From: 66-474 sp039923855
GTDB taxonomy: Bacteria; Pseudomonadota; Gammaproteobacteria; Xanthomonadales; Rhodanobacteraceae
NCBI GenBank assembly: GCA_039923855.1
Contig: JBDTBW010000042.1
Location: forward strand, 1 to 26,064
DNA: 26,064 nucleotides
Direction: 5' to 3'
Shown here: positions 7,093-14,796 of the stretch, piece by piece
Layout: every line of letters starts with the position of its first letter
Numbering within the stretch: position 1 is the first letter of the stretch
Position numbers and translations under genes: made by a program
The notes under the pieces: model-generated
Seen by the model: the letters and a program-made list of their open reading frames with translations, nothing else
The model's database searches: none
What the model was told of the DNA's origin: nothing

Positions 7093-8505
7093 ATGAATGA
7101 CAATGTCGCGGTAACCGACCTGACCGCAACCTTGCAAGCCCAACGCGCGGCCTGGCGCGCGCGGCAACCCGGTTACGCCCAGCGCATGGACGATCTGGCG
7201 CGTCTGCGCGCGGCGTTGAAAAGGAAACTGGAGGATTTCGCGCGTGTGATTGACGCGGACTTCGGCCGGCGCCCGCGTCATGAAACCCTGATAAGTGATG
7301 GCATGGTCGTGTTGCATGCGATCGATCACGCGCGCGCCCATCTCAAACACTGGATGAAACCGCGCCGAGTGCGCGCCGACTGGCTGTTCCCGCTGGCGCG
7401 CTGCGAGATCCTCGCCAAGCCGCTGGGGGTGGTCGGCATTTTGTCGCCATGGAATTACCCGGTGAATCTCGCGCTGATCCCGCTGGTGGATGCGCTTGCC
7501 GCGGGCAATCATGCGATGTTGAAACCCTCCGAACATACGCCGCGCACGTCCGCGTTGCTGGCCGAATTGATCGCCGGGGTTTTTCCGCCCGAGCGTGTCG
7601 CGGTGGCGCAAGGCGGCGCCGGCGTTGCCGCCGCGTTCGTCGCGTTGCCGTTCGACCATCTTTTTTTCACCGGCTCGACCGCAACTGGCGCCAAGGTGCT
7701 GGCCGCCGCCGCGCCAAACCTGACGCCGGTGACGCTGGAACTTGGCGGCAAGTCGCCGGCGATCGTCGCGCCCGGCAACGCCGATGCGACGAGCGCCGCG
7801 CGGATCGCCGCCGGCAAGTTCTTGAACGCGGGACAGACCTGCATCGCGCCCGATTACGTTTTGCTGCACGAATCCGACCGCGACGTATTCGTCGCGCATT
7901 TGCGCGGTTACGTCGACGAACATTATCCGTCGTTTCGCGATTCACGCGACTACGCCAGCATCGTCAACGGCGCGCAGTACACACGCCTGCGCGGGTGGCT
8001 CGACGAGGCGTGCGCGGCGGGCGCGCAAGTGATCACTTTGCCGGATTGCGGCGCGAACGATCCCTCGCAACGGGTGCTGGCGCCGACGCTGGTGCTGGAT
8101 GCGCCGGAAACGATCACGCTGATGCGCGAGGAAATCTTCGGGCCGGTATTGCCGATTGTGACATACCGGAATATCGACGAGGCAATCACCTACGTCAACG
8201 CCCGTCCGCGGCCGCTGGCGCTGTATCACTTCGACCATGACATCGCGCGCACGCAACATGTGCTCGACGCATGCATCGCCGGCGGCGTCTGTGTCAACGA
8301 CACGGTGCTGCAGTTCGTGCAATCGCGGTTGCCGTTTGGCGGGATCGGACCGTCCGGCATGGGCGCATATCACGGACACGCCGGATTCCTGACGCTCTCC
8401 AAGCGGATGCCGGTGCTCCGTCAGGCGCGTTGGTCGAGCTTCGCGCTGCTGCGGCCGCCGTATGGCAAGTTCGCGGATCGGCTGCTCAAGTTCCTGACCC
8501 GTTGA
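7093..8505 (+). CDS. Aldehyde dehydrogenase, coniferyl-aldehyde dehydrogenase type
   Basis: A 470-residue NAD(P)-dependent aldehyde dehydrogenase most like the coniferyl aldehyde dehydrogenase (CalB) branch of class-3 enzymes, short and without a transit sequence. Catalytic Cys250 is in FLNAGQTCIAPDY, the general base Glu216 in VTLELGGKSPAIV, Asn121 in SPWNYPVN, and coenzyme-binding Lys144 in LKPSEHTP. The C-terminal PFGGIGPSGMGAYHG is the usual class-3 signature. The natural substrate may be a fatty or aromatic aldehyde; coniferyl aldehyde is only the family label. The ATG at 7093 is preferred over the one at 7072 because of a GGCAGGTG ribosome binding sequence about 8 bases before it. Oligopeptidase A follows after 74 bases. 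Confidence 0.9.
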   Translation: MNDNVAVTDLTATLQAQRAAWRARQPGYAQRMDDLARLRAALKRKLEDFARVIDADFGRRPRHETLISDGMVVLHAIDHARAHLKHWMKPRRVRADWLFPLARCEILAKPLGVVGILSPWNYPVNLALIPLVDALAAGNHAMLKPSEHTPRTSALLAELIAGVFPPERVAVAQGGAGVAAAFVALPFDHLFFTGSTATGAKVLAAAAPNLTPVTLELGGKSPAIVAPGNADATSAARIAAGKFLNAGQTCIAPDYVLLHESDRDVFVAHLRGYVDEHYPSFRDSRDYASIVNGAQYTRLRGWLDEACAAGAQVITLPDCGANDPSQRVLAPTLVLDAPETITLMREEIFGPVLPIVTYRNIDEAITYVNARPRPLALYHFDHDIARTQHVLDACIAGGVCVNDTVLQFVQSRLPFGGIGPSGMGAYHGHAGFLTLSKRMPVLRQARWSSFALLRPPYGKFADRLLKFLTR

Positions 8506-8579
8506 GTTTGTCGGCGCAAGCGGCAACCCGACGGCCCCGCGCTTGATTTCATGCGTGCGCGACGCCACGCTGGGCGGCT

Positions 8580-10640
8580 ATGACCGACGATAATCCCTTG
8601 CTTGCCAACTCGTCGCTGCCGGCGTTCCCGGCGATCCGTGCCGAGCACGTCATCCCGGCGATCAACGCGATCCTCGCCGATTACCGCACGCGCATCGATG
8701 CGCTAACCGCGCCCGATGGCCCCCGCGATTTCGACGGCGTGATGCTGGAACAGGAGCGGCTGGAGCAGCGGCTGGCGCGCGCCTGGGCGCCGGTGTCGCA
8801 TTTGCATTCGGTCGCCGATTCGCCCGCGCTGCGCGAGGCGTATCGATGTGCGCTGGAGAGGATTACCGAATTTTCCAGCGAGCTGGGACAAAATTGCGCG
8901 CTGCATGAGGCAGTTCGTGCCTTGAGCGACGCGCGCGATTTTCCGCAATGGCCTCTGGCAAACCGCGCCGCTGTCGAACACACACTGCGCGATTTCAAGC
9001 TCGCGGGCGTGGGGCTGGAAGAACCCGCGCGTTCGCGTTTCCGCACGATCGCCAACGAATTCGCGCAATTGTCGACGGATTTCTCCAATGCGGTGCTGGA
9101 CGCCAGCGACGCCTGGCACGAACACGTCACCGACGAACGCGATCTTGTGGGCGTGCCACCTTCCGCCCGCGCGCTGTTGCGCGAGTACGCGCGCGAACGT
9201 GATCTTGATGGTTATCTGGTTACGCTGAAACAGCCCAGCGTGCAGGCGATCCTGACCTACGCCGACAACCGCGGGCTGCGCGAACGCGTGTATTGGGCTT
9301 ACCAGACGCGCGCGTCCGACCAGGGACCCGATGCGGGCAAGTTCGACAACTCGCCGCGCATCGAGAAGATCATGGCATTGCGTCATGAAGCCGCGAACCT
9401 GCTCGGTTTCGCCAATGCCGCGGAGGAATCGCTGGCCACCAAGATGGCCGAATCGCCACAACAGGTACTGGATTTCCTGCGCGATCTGGTCGCGCGCGCC
9501 AAACCGGGGGCGATCCGCGAACGCGACGAACTTCTCGCCTACGCGCGCGACGAATTGCATCTGGACAATCTTGAAGCATGGGACGTTGCTTACGCCTCGG
9601 AAAAATTGTGCCGCGCGCGTTTCCGGCTGGACGAGGAAGAATTGAAACCGTATTTTCCGGCGCCGGCGGTGCTCGATGGTTTGTTCGTGGTGGCCACGAA
9701 ACTTTACGGCGTGACGCTCGCGCCGCGCGAGGGCGCGGACGTATGGCATCCCGATGTGCGCTATTACGATGTGCGCGATGCCGACGATCGGACGATCGCC
9801 GGTTGCTACGTAGATCTATACGCCCGCACGGGAAAGCGCGGCGGAGCATGGATGGACGTCTGCCGCGCACGCTTCCGCGATGGCGATCGCCGCGAATTGC
9901 CGGTCGCGTTCCTGACCTGCAATTTCGCGCCACCGACGCCGCACGCGCCGGCCTTGCTGACCCACGACGACGTGCTGACGCTGTTCCATGAGTTCGGCCA
10001 CGGCCTCCATCACATGCTGACCGAGGTCGATCTGCCCTCAGTCGGCGGCATCGATGGCGTGGAATGGGACGCGGTCGAATTGCCCAGCCAGTTCATGGAA
10101 AATTTCGGCTGGAACCGCGAGGCGCTGGATTTGTTCGCGCGGCATTACCTGACCGGCGAGCGGCTGCCGGATGAGTTGCACCAACGGATGCTGGCCGCGC
10201 GGCATTTCCAGGCCGGCTTGTTTTTGCTTCGACAACTGGAGTTCGCGCTGTTCGATTTTCGTTTGCATCTGGATTACGATCCCGCGCGCGGCGCGCGCGC
10301 GCTCGACGTGCTGGAAAAGGTGCGGCGCGAGACGAGCGTGCTGCATCCGCCGGCGTGGCAGCGGTTTCCGCACGCGTTCACGCACGTATTTTCCGGCGGC
10401 TACGCCGCGGGTTATTACAGTTATCTTTGGGCGGAGCTGTTGTCCGCCGACGCGTTCGGCGCGTTCGAGGAATTGACCCTGACGGGACGCAGCGCGATCG
10501 ACCGCGAGAGCGGCGAACATTTTCGCAGGGAAATTCTCAGCACAGGGGCAACGCGCCCGGCGTTGCAAAACTTCGTCGCGTTCCGCGGCCGCGTTCCGCG
10601 GCCGGATGCGTTGTTGCGCGGTTACGGATTGGCGGCGTGA
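8580..10640 (+). CDS. prlC: Oligopeptidase A (M3 metallopeptidase)
   Basis: A cytoplasmic zinc oligopeptidase that degrades signal peptides and other short peptides after proteolysis. The 686-residue length matches E. coli OpdA/PrlC (680). The zinc motif is HEFGH at residues 470-474, with the third ligand E500 in WDAVELPSQFMENFGW, near-identical to the enterobacterial motif. The N-terminal half is the usual helical channel-forming domain. The C-terminal FSGGYAAGYYSYLWAE (about 598-613) is the conserved substrate-binding tyrosine region of M3 enzymes. The start MTDDNPLL is family-typical; no strong Shine-Dalgarno is seen. xthA follows after 74 bases containing a small hairpin, so co-transcription is possible. 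Confidence 0.96.
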   Translation: MTDDNPLLANSSLPAFPAIRAEHVIPAINAILADYRTRIDALTAPDGPRDFDGVMLEQERLEQRLARAWAPVSHLHSVADSPALREAYRCALERITEFSSELGQNCALHEAVRALSDARDFPQWPLANRAAVEHTLRDFKLAGVGLEEPARSRFRTIANEFAQLSTDFSNAVLDASDAWHEHVTDERDLVGVPPSARALLREYARERDLDGYLVTLKQPSVQAILTYADNRGLRERVYWAYQTRASDQGPDAGKFDNSPRIEKIMALRHEAANLLGFANAAEESLATKMAESPQQVLDFLRDLVARAKPGAIRERDELLAYARDELHLDNLEAWDVAYASEKLCRARFRLDEEELKPYFPAPAVLDGLFVVATKLYGVTLAPREGADVWHPDVRYYDVRDADDRTIAGCYVDLYARTGKRGGAWMDVCRARFRDGDRRELPVAFLTCNFAPPTPHAPALLTHDDVLTLFHEFGHGLHHMLTEVDLPSVGGIDGVEWDAVELPSQFMENFGWNREALDLFARHYLTGERLPDELHQRMLAARHFQAGLFLLRQLEFALFDFRLHLDYDPARGARALDVLEKVRRETSVLHPPAWQRFPHAFTHVFSGGYAAGYYSYLWAELLSADAFGAFEELTLTGRSAIDRESGEHFRREILSTGATRPALQNFVAFRGRVPRPDALLRGYGLAA

Positions 10641-10714
10641 ACGCTTCGACTTCACCCGCTTCGCGGGTTACGCTCAGCGTGAACGGCTCTGCTTCGGACT
10701 GATCTTTATCTTCA

Positions 10715-11482
10715 ATGAAAATCGCCTCCTGGAATGTCAACTCGCTCAACGTGCGCCAGCCGCACGTCGAGCGCTGGTGCGCGGACGCCGCGCCGGACGT
10801 GCTGGCGCTCCAGGAGACCAAACTCGAGGACGCAAAGTTTCCGCGCACGGCGCTGGGAAAACTCGGGTACCAATGCGTGTTCGCCGGTCAGAAAACCTAC
10901 AACGGCGTGGCGATCATGGCGCGCGAACCATTGCGCGACATCGTTACCGATGTTCCCGATCTGGACGACCCGTCGCGGCGCGTGCTCGCCGCCACAGTCA
11001 ACGGATTTCGCATCGTCAACCTCTATGTGGTCAATGGCCAGAGTGTCGGCAGCGAGAAATACGCGCACAAATTGCACTGGCTGGCGCGCGTCGCGGATTT
11101 TTTGCGTGGCGAACTCGAGCACTATCCGAATCTGGTGGTATTGGGCGATTTCAATATCGCGCCGGAAGACCGCGACGTGCACGACCCGGAAGCCTGGCGC
11201 GAGCAGGTGCTCTGTTCCACGCCAGAACGCGAGGCGCTGCAAACCATTCTCGATCTGGGCTTCACCGATTCTTTCCGGGCGTTCACGCCGGAGAGCGGAC
11301 ACTACAGTTGGTGGGATTACCGGCAAGGCGCGTTCCGGCGCGATATGGGTTTGCGCATCGATCTGATATTGGTAAGCGAGGCGCTGCGGCCACGGTTGAA
11401 ACACGCCGCGATCGACCGCACCCCACGGACATGGGAACGGCCGTCCGATCACGTCCCTGTAATAATTGAAATTGAATCATGA
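10715..11482 (+). CDS. xthA: Exodeoxyribonuclease III
   Basis: Apurinic/apyrimidinic endonuclease and 3'-5' exonuclease of base-excision repair. The 255-residue product starts MKIASWNVNSLNVR, the standard opening. The metal-binding Glu34 is in LQETKLED, catalytic Asp and Asn in VVLGDFNIAP (about 144-153), RIDLILVS near 220, and the catalytic His in PSDHVPVIIEIES at the C-terminus. YNGVAI and FRAFTPESGHYSWWDYR are also family motifs. Its stop TGA shares the ATGA overlap with the UPF0149 gene, indicating translational coupling. Nothing appears to be missing. Confidence 0.96.
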   Translation: MKIASWNVNSLNVRQPHVERWCADAAPDVLALQETKLEDAKFPRTALGKLGYQCVFAGQKTYNGVAIMAREPLRDIVTDVPDLDDPSRRVLAATVNGFRIVNLYVVNGQSVGSEKYAHKLHWLARVADFLRGELEHYPNLVVLGDFNIAPEDRDVHDPEAWREQVLCSTPEREALQTILDLGFTDSFRAFTPESGHYSWWDYRQGAFRRDMGLRIDLILVSEALRPRLKHAAIDRTPRTWERPSDHVPVIIEIES

Positions 11483-12159
11483 CCGCAACGAGCGAACCGC
11501 AAAGCAGCCTCGGCGACACGGAACTCGAACAGCTCGACCGCTTCCTGCGTGCGCATGTCGAGCGTATCGAAGACGGCCTGTTGCTGGACGGCGTGCACGG
11601 CATGCTGACCGCGCTGGCGATCGGGCCGGAGCCCGCGTTGCCGGAGGAATGGCTGCCGGAGGTACTGCATACGCCGTTCGAGGATCCTGAGCAGGGCCGC
11701 CAAATCCTGGTGTTGCTGGCACGGCTCAACGATTCGATCCCGAACGAATTGGAAGGCGAGAGTTACGAGCCAGTGCTGGGCGAACTCGCTTCCGACGATG
11801 GCCAGCCGGGCGAATTATCGGCGGCAGGATGGTGCGAGGGGTTTTCGCGCGGCATCGATCTGCGCGCGGCGATCTGGGAAACGCGGCTCGCCGAAGACGG
11901 CGATCTGATGGAACTGCTCGGTCCCATCATGGCGGTGGCGGTGGACGATGGCATCCTGGTCGCGGACATGCCGTTCGAAAAACTCGGCCCCGACGAATAC
12001 GAGGCCTGCCTGGCGCAAATCCCGCAGACGGTCGGCGCGGTCGCGCATTACTGGCGCGTGCATCCGCCGACCGAGCGCGAACGCACCGCCAGTGGCAACG
12101 CTTCTTCCAGCGTTTTTTCGCGTCCGCCGGCCAGGCGCGGTGGACGCTGGGTGCACTGA
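11479..12159 (+). CDS. UPF0149 (YecA/YgfB) family protein
   Basis: A 226-residue cytoplasmic helical protein. The N-terminal pattern DGVHGMLTALAIGPEPALPEEWLPEVL (starting near residue 36) is characteristic of UPF0149, followed by a second helical motif, AGWCEGFSRGIDL (about 116-128). Family members in enterobacteria are YecA and YgfB; a general biochemical role is not established. The YecA-type C-terminal SEC-C zinc motif (paired Cys) is absent; instead the protein ends in a Ser/Arg-rich tail. The ATG overlaps the xthA stop as ATGA, so it is read with xthA. A possible role with nucleic acids is only a guess from that linkage. Confidence 0.85.
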   Translation: MTATSEPQSSLGDTELEQLDRFLRAHVERIEDGLLLDGVHGMLTALAIGPEPALPEEWLPEVLHTPFEDPEQGRQILVLLARLNDSIPNELEGESYEPVLGELASDDGQPGELSAAGWCEGFSRGIDLRAAIWETRLAEDGDLMELLGPIMAVAVDDGILVADMPFEKLGPDEYEACLAQIPQTVGAVAHYWRVHPPTERERTASGNASSSVFSRPPARRGGRWVH

Positions 12160-12223
12160 GAACCGTTGTATTTCGCTGAATGTGGACGCATCTTGCGCGC
12201 ATGGAAACCAAGCGGAGAGCACC

Positions 12224-13057
12224 ATGAACAACCGCAGCGTGACACGCCGCGTACGCGGCATTCCCACCAGCGACGGCGCTGGCGTCAAGCTGACCCGCGT
12301 GATCGGCCAGCGCGCGCTGGGGATGCTGGATCCGTTCCTGTTGCTGGACGAATTTGGTTCCGACGCCGCGACCGACTACATCGCCGGTTTCCCGAACCAT
12401 CCGCATCGCGGCTTCGAGACCGTCACCTACATGCTCGACGGCCGCATGCGCCACCGCGACAACCAGGGGAATTCCGGCTTGCTGGAACCGGGCAGCGTGC
12501 AGTGGATGACCGCCGGCCGCGGCATCGTGCATTCGGAGATGCCCGAGCAGGATCACGGCTTGATGCGCGGGTTCCAGTTGTGGGTCAATTTGCCCGCGAC
12601 CGACAAGCTGGCCGCGCCGCGTTATCAGGACATCGTCGCGGAAAAAATTCCGGAGGTCAAACCGGTAACCGGCGTGCGGGTGCGTGTGGTGGCCGGTGAA
12701 TTGTTCGGCGTGCGCGGGCCCATCAATGGCATCGCCACCGATCCGGTTTATCTGGACGTGGCATTGGCGCCGAACGCGCGTATCGGGATTCCGATCCCGC
12801 AAGCTCACAACGCTTTCGTCTATATGTTCGAAGGCGATACCGTGCAAATCGCCGGCGAGAAACTGTCGCGCGGCGAACTGGGCGTGTTGTCGCAAGGGGA
12901 TAGCGTGTCGTTGAGCGCGGGCGATTCTCCTGCGCGCGTATTGGTGGTCGCGGGCAAGCCGCTCAATGAGCCGATCGCAAGACACGGCCCGTTCGTGATG
13001 AATACGCCCGAACAGATCGTGCAGGCGATGCAGGATTATCAAGCGGGCAAGTTCTAG
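12224..13057 (+). CDS. Pirin family protein
   Basis: A 277-residue bicupin of the pirin family. Metal-ligand positions of the N-terminal cupin are present: H59 and H61 in NHPHRGFETVTY, H103 and E105 in GRGIVHSEMPE. Further motifs are LLLDEFG near the start and NAFVYMFEG in the second cupin. Bacterial pirins include quercetinases (YhhW) and metabolic regulators that bind other proteins, so a specific reaction cannot be assigned. The ATG at 12224 has GGAGA eight bases upstream; the frame is open far upstream, but that part is a shadow of the UPF0149 gene. A short hairpin plus T-run about 200 bases downstream may terminate it. Confidence 0.92.
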   Translation: MNNRSVTRRVRGIPTSDGAGVKLTRVIGQRALGMLDPFLLLDEFGSDAATDYIAGFPNHPHRGFETVTYMLDGRMRHRDNQGNSGLLEPGSVQWMTAGRGIVHSEMPEQDHGLMRGFQLWVNLPATDKLAAPRYQDIVAEKIPEVKPVTGVRVRVVAGELFGVRGPINGIATDPVYLDVALAPNARIGIPIPQAHNAFVYMFEGDTVQIAGEKLSRGELGVLSQGDSVSLSAGDSPARVLVVAGKPLNEPIARHGPFVMNTPEQIVQAMQDYQAGKF

Positions 13058-13117
13058 CGAGCCGAGATCACGCAATCTGACGCCATCACTACTCGAGCCG
13101 CGATCCTGGGTGATCGC

Positions 13118-13155
13118 AAATAAAAAGACCGGGCGGCAGGGGAGGCCGTCCGGTC
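13118..13155 (-). terminator. Rho-independent terminator of the phasin transcript
   Basis: Read on the minus strand: an 11-bp stem (13155-13145 with 13137-13127, one G-U pair), a 7-base loop, then TTTTTATTT (13126-13118). It lies about 180 bases after the phasin stop. The stem is strongly GC-rich (GACCGG outermost), so this is the best terminator in the window. Confidence 0.8.
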
Positions 13156-13205
13156 GGGGTCGCGCAGCGGGAGGGAGGGGGAGTCTCCGCCGCGCCGGCA
13201 CGTCA

Positions 13206-13252
13206 TGCGCTATCCCTGCGCGTGAAAGCGGACGTCCCTGTCCGCACTTTTC
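13206..13252. repeat. REP-like dispersed repeat, copy 1
   Basis: The segment contains GCTATCCCTGCGCGTGAAAG followed by a hairpin, GCGGAC/GTCCGC around GTCC-CT. It aligns over about 45 bases with 20394-20436, differing at few positions. It lies between the phasin stop and its terminator, and downstream of pirin. Extragenic placement and a conserved palindromic end are typical of REP elements. Confidence 0.6.
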
Positions 13253-13255
13253 AAT

Positions 13256-13282
13256 GCGCGGTTCACGCGCTATTTTTTATTT
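13256..13282 (+). terminator. Possible terminator of the pirin transcript
   Basis: A short GC-only stem, GCGCG (13256-13260) with CGCGC (13266-13270) and a 5-base loop, is followed on the plus strand by TATTTTTTATTT. It lies about 200 bases after the pirin stop. The stem is only 5 bp, so the call is moderate. Confidence 0.45.
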
Positions 13283-13333
13283 CGATGTGCCGCCTGAAAG
13301 AACCAGGCGGCGATCATCGGTTCCACGTGGTGC

Positions 13334-13711
13334 TCAGCGCGACGCTTTCTTTGCGGTGCGCTCGGCTTCGCCGGCCGCGGCTTTCATGCTGCCGCGGGTC
13401 AGCTCGCCGATCTGCTCGGCGGTTTTCTGCGCGATGCCCAACGCTTGCTGATTGGTCTCGTAGGCCGATTCGGCGCTGTTGCGCGCGAAGTCCAGGCCCT
13501 TCGGCCACAACGTGCTCACGTCTTCCAGCTCGCGCGCTTCCAGCGAGTCGGCGACGAACGCGAAGTTGGCCTTGGCCTGCGCTTCCAGCGCCTTGACGTG
13601 CAAGCCCTGGATTTCCGCGAAACCGCGCAGCGCGGTCAACTGCGCCTTGACGGATTGCTCGGCGAACTGCTTGCCGAGGTCGAGTGTCTGTTTCTGCCAT
13701 TGTGCGTACAT
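13334..13711 (-). CDS. Phasin family protein
   Basis: A 125-residue all-helical amphipathic protein of the phasin family, which coats polyhydroxyalkanoate granules in producers. The visible pattern is QKQTLDLGKQFAEQSVKAQLTALRGFAEIQGLHVKALEAQAKANFAFV, beginning near residue 6, with a Lys/Ala-rich tail (GEAERTAKKASR). No PHA synthase, thiolase or reductase is in the window, so a granule role is inferred from family only; phasin-like proteins also occur in genomes without PHA. The ATG at 13711 has AAGAGGG seven bases upstream. The gene stands alone, with an AT-rich promoter region carrying a 17-bp palindrome upstream and a strong terminator downstream, suggesting it is well expressed and specifically regulated. 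Confidence 0.85.
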   Translation of the reverse strand: MYAQWQKQTLDLGKQFAEQSVKAQLTALRGFAEIQGLHVKALEAQAKANFAFVADSLEARELEDVSTLWPKGLDFARNSAESAYETNQQALGIAQKTAEQIGELTRGSMKAAAGEAERTAKKASR

Positions 13712-13761
13712 AGTCGTGCCCTCTTGGGGTGCGGTGAATGACAGGCACTTTAGCGCATCTC

Positions 13762-13778
13762 ATGTTGCAATGCAACAT
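13762..13778. promoter_or_regulatory. Palindromic operator candidate (PhaR-like) at the phasin promoter
   Basis: A perfect inverted repeat, ATGTTGCA-A-TGCAACAT, lies 51 bases before the phasin ATG. Its TTGCA/TGCAA core resembles sites reported for the PHA repressor PhaR upstream of phasin genes. It overlaps or directly follows the likely -10 box, as expected for a repressor site. PhaR itself is not in this window. Confidence 0.5.
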
Positions 13779-13780
13779 AT

Positions 13781-13815
13781 TTTATAAGAACCAAACAAGC
13801 CGCACGATAATATAT
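13781..13815 (-). promoter_or_regulatory. Candidate phasin promoter in an AT-rich tract
   Basis: On the minus strand a TTATAA box (about 13787-13782) is preceded at 17 bases by TTATCG, in a stretch (13756-13860) that is far richer in A/T than the rest of the window. The pair would start transcription at or next to the palindrome at 13762-13778. The hexamers are weak matches individually. Confidence 0.4.
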
Positions 13816-13916
13816 TTATATTTCATATGGTTGTATAAGTTATTATTCGCTATTTTTTTGCGGCGACGCAAGGTAAGTCGTCGCCGGACGTGGCGGAAAT
13901 GGGTGGGAGCAAGGCC

Positions 13917-14279
13917 TCAATCGCCGCGGTAGCGCGCTCCGGCCGTGCAAGTTTCGTGCACTACGATCTCTTGCAACAACGGCAGCGACCGCCGCAGGCG
14001 CTCCCATATCCATGCGGCTAGGCGCTCGCTGGTCGGATTCTCCAGCCCTTGCACGTCGTTGAGGTAGTGATGATCCAGTGCATCGTGGATTGGCGCGAAC
14101 GCGGCTTTGACATCCGCGAAATCGATCACCCAGCCCAGCGTTGGATCGGGCTCGCCGCGCAGATGGATTTCCACGCGAAACGAATGCCCGTGCAGCCGCG
14201 CGCATTTGTGCCCGGCCGGCACGTTGGGCAAGCGGTGCGCGGCTTCGATGGTGAAGGCCTTGAAGATATCGGTGGGCAT
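13917..14279 (-). CDS. queD: 6-carboxy-5,6,7,8-tetrahydropterin synthase
   Basis: Second enzyme of queuosine precursor synthesis, converting 7,8-dihydroneopterin triphosphate to 6-carboxytetrahydropterin. The 120-residue product is nearly colinear with E. coli QueD. Zinc ligands H15 (EAAHRLP), H30 and H32 (RLHGHSF) are present. The nucleophilic Cys26 is in GHKCARLHGH, the Asp69-His70 pair in LDHHYLND, and Glu109 in HETCTAG. The motif LENPTSE (79-85) is also typical. It lies 61 bases downstream of the tRNA-Met gene on the same strand, so it may share that transcript. No preQ1 riboswitch was recognised upstream. queC and queE are not nearby. Confidence 0.96.
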   Translation of the reverse strand: MPTDIFKAFTIEAAHRLPNVPAGHKCARLHGHSFRVEIHLRGEPDPTLGWVIDFADVKAAFAPIHDALDHHYLNDVQGLENPTSERLAAWIWERLRRSLPLLQEIVVHETCTAGARYRGD

Positions 14280-14340
14280 GTGTCGGCTCGAGCCCTGCGG
14301 GCGGACAATGGATTCGCGCGCGGTTTGGCCAGACGAAAAG

Positions 14341-14417
14341 TGGTGGCTATGGGTGGACTCGAACCACCGACCCCAGCATTATGAGTGCTGTGCTCTAACC
14401 GGCTGAGCTACATAGCC
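14341..14417 (-). tRNA. tRNA-Met (CAT), elongator type
   Basis: A 77-nt cloverleaf on the minus strand, with CCA encoded at 14343-14341. The acceptor stem pairs GGCTATG with CATAGCC. The D-arm contains AGCTCAGCCGGTTAGAGC, the anticodon loop CTCATAA with anticodon CAT at 14383-14381, and the T-arm GGTTCGAGTCC. The first base pair (G-C) and the overall sequence match the elongator methionine tRNA; an initiator would have an unpaired first base and three G-C pairs in the anticodon stem. A CAT anticodon modified to lysidine (Ile) is less likely given the similarity to elongator Met. Confidence 0.93.
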
Positions 14418-14525
14418 ACGGACGCGCGAAACAACAGGAAAGTCTAGCCGGCCGCGATGGGCTGTCAAGCTTCGCGCTTGCCCACACTGCGCGCACCGTG
14501 CTTGAATCGCTGTCAGAGGATTCGA

Positions 14526-14792
14526 GGTCTGTTGGCCTTGCCTCAAGCGGTTGCGACGGCGGGCCATTGCCCGCAGCGCTAGAAAGCGCGAGTGAGGTGT
14601 ATGTCGATACATAAGCGAGCGCTGACGCCGCGGTGTGGGCAATGGCCCGCCGTCCCGAAGGGTTGTTCCGCAGCGGTCGCCATACCCTCGTTGCGTGCCT
14701 TGGCCATAGAATGGCTATGGCGCGGCGGCGCGCGCCTTGTCTGGCAACCGCTGCGGAGCAACGCAATTCGTTTGAGGCAAGGTCAATAGACC
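14526..14792. repeat. 267-bp nested inverted-repeat element upstream of rppH
   Basis: Terminal arms 14526-14546 and 14772-14792 are complementary at 19 of 21 positions. Inside are two side-by-side stem-loops. One has perfect 18-bp arms (14555-14572 with 14637-14654), continued by AGCGCT (14575-14580 with 14618-14623) and a small hairpin at 14598-14611. The other has 21-bp arms (14662-14682 with 14742-14762, 19 matches), with an inner GCCATAG/CTATGGC pair. There is no convincing coding sequence; open frames here read through the repeats. This accounts for most of the 379-base gap between tRNA-Met and rppH. It looks like a MITE or a large REP-type element. Confidence 0.75.
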
Positions 14793-14796
14793 CACC

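Noticed and set aside
10646..10700. ACCCGC/GCGGGT hairpin between prlC and xthA as a terminator
   Set aside because: The stem is 6 bp with no U-run. It looks like a remnant of an intergenic repeat (GCTCAGCGTGAACGG), so co-transcription of prlC and xthA is not excluded.
13100..13117. GCGATC/GATCGC hairpin after pirin
   Set aside because: On the plus strand the following bases are AAATAAAAA, so it is not a terminator for pirin; the 6-bp stem alone is weak.
13289..13311. Hairpin GCCGCCTG/CAGGCGGC just after the phasin stop
   Set aside because: As a terminator it fails: the minus-strand sequence after it is A-rich, with no U-run. The hairpin at 13118-13155 is the better terminator. It may still protect the mRNA 3' end.
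13862..13885. Hairpin GGCGACG/CGTCGCC downstream of queD
   Set aside because: On the minus strand it is followed by an A-run, not a U-run, so it is not an intrinsic terminator of queD.
14579..14789. Two 60-65-residue frames inside the inverted-repeat element
   Set aside because: Both read through the repeat arms on opposite strands and have no ribosome binding site; similar spurious peptides arise wherever such repeats occur.
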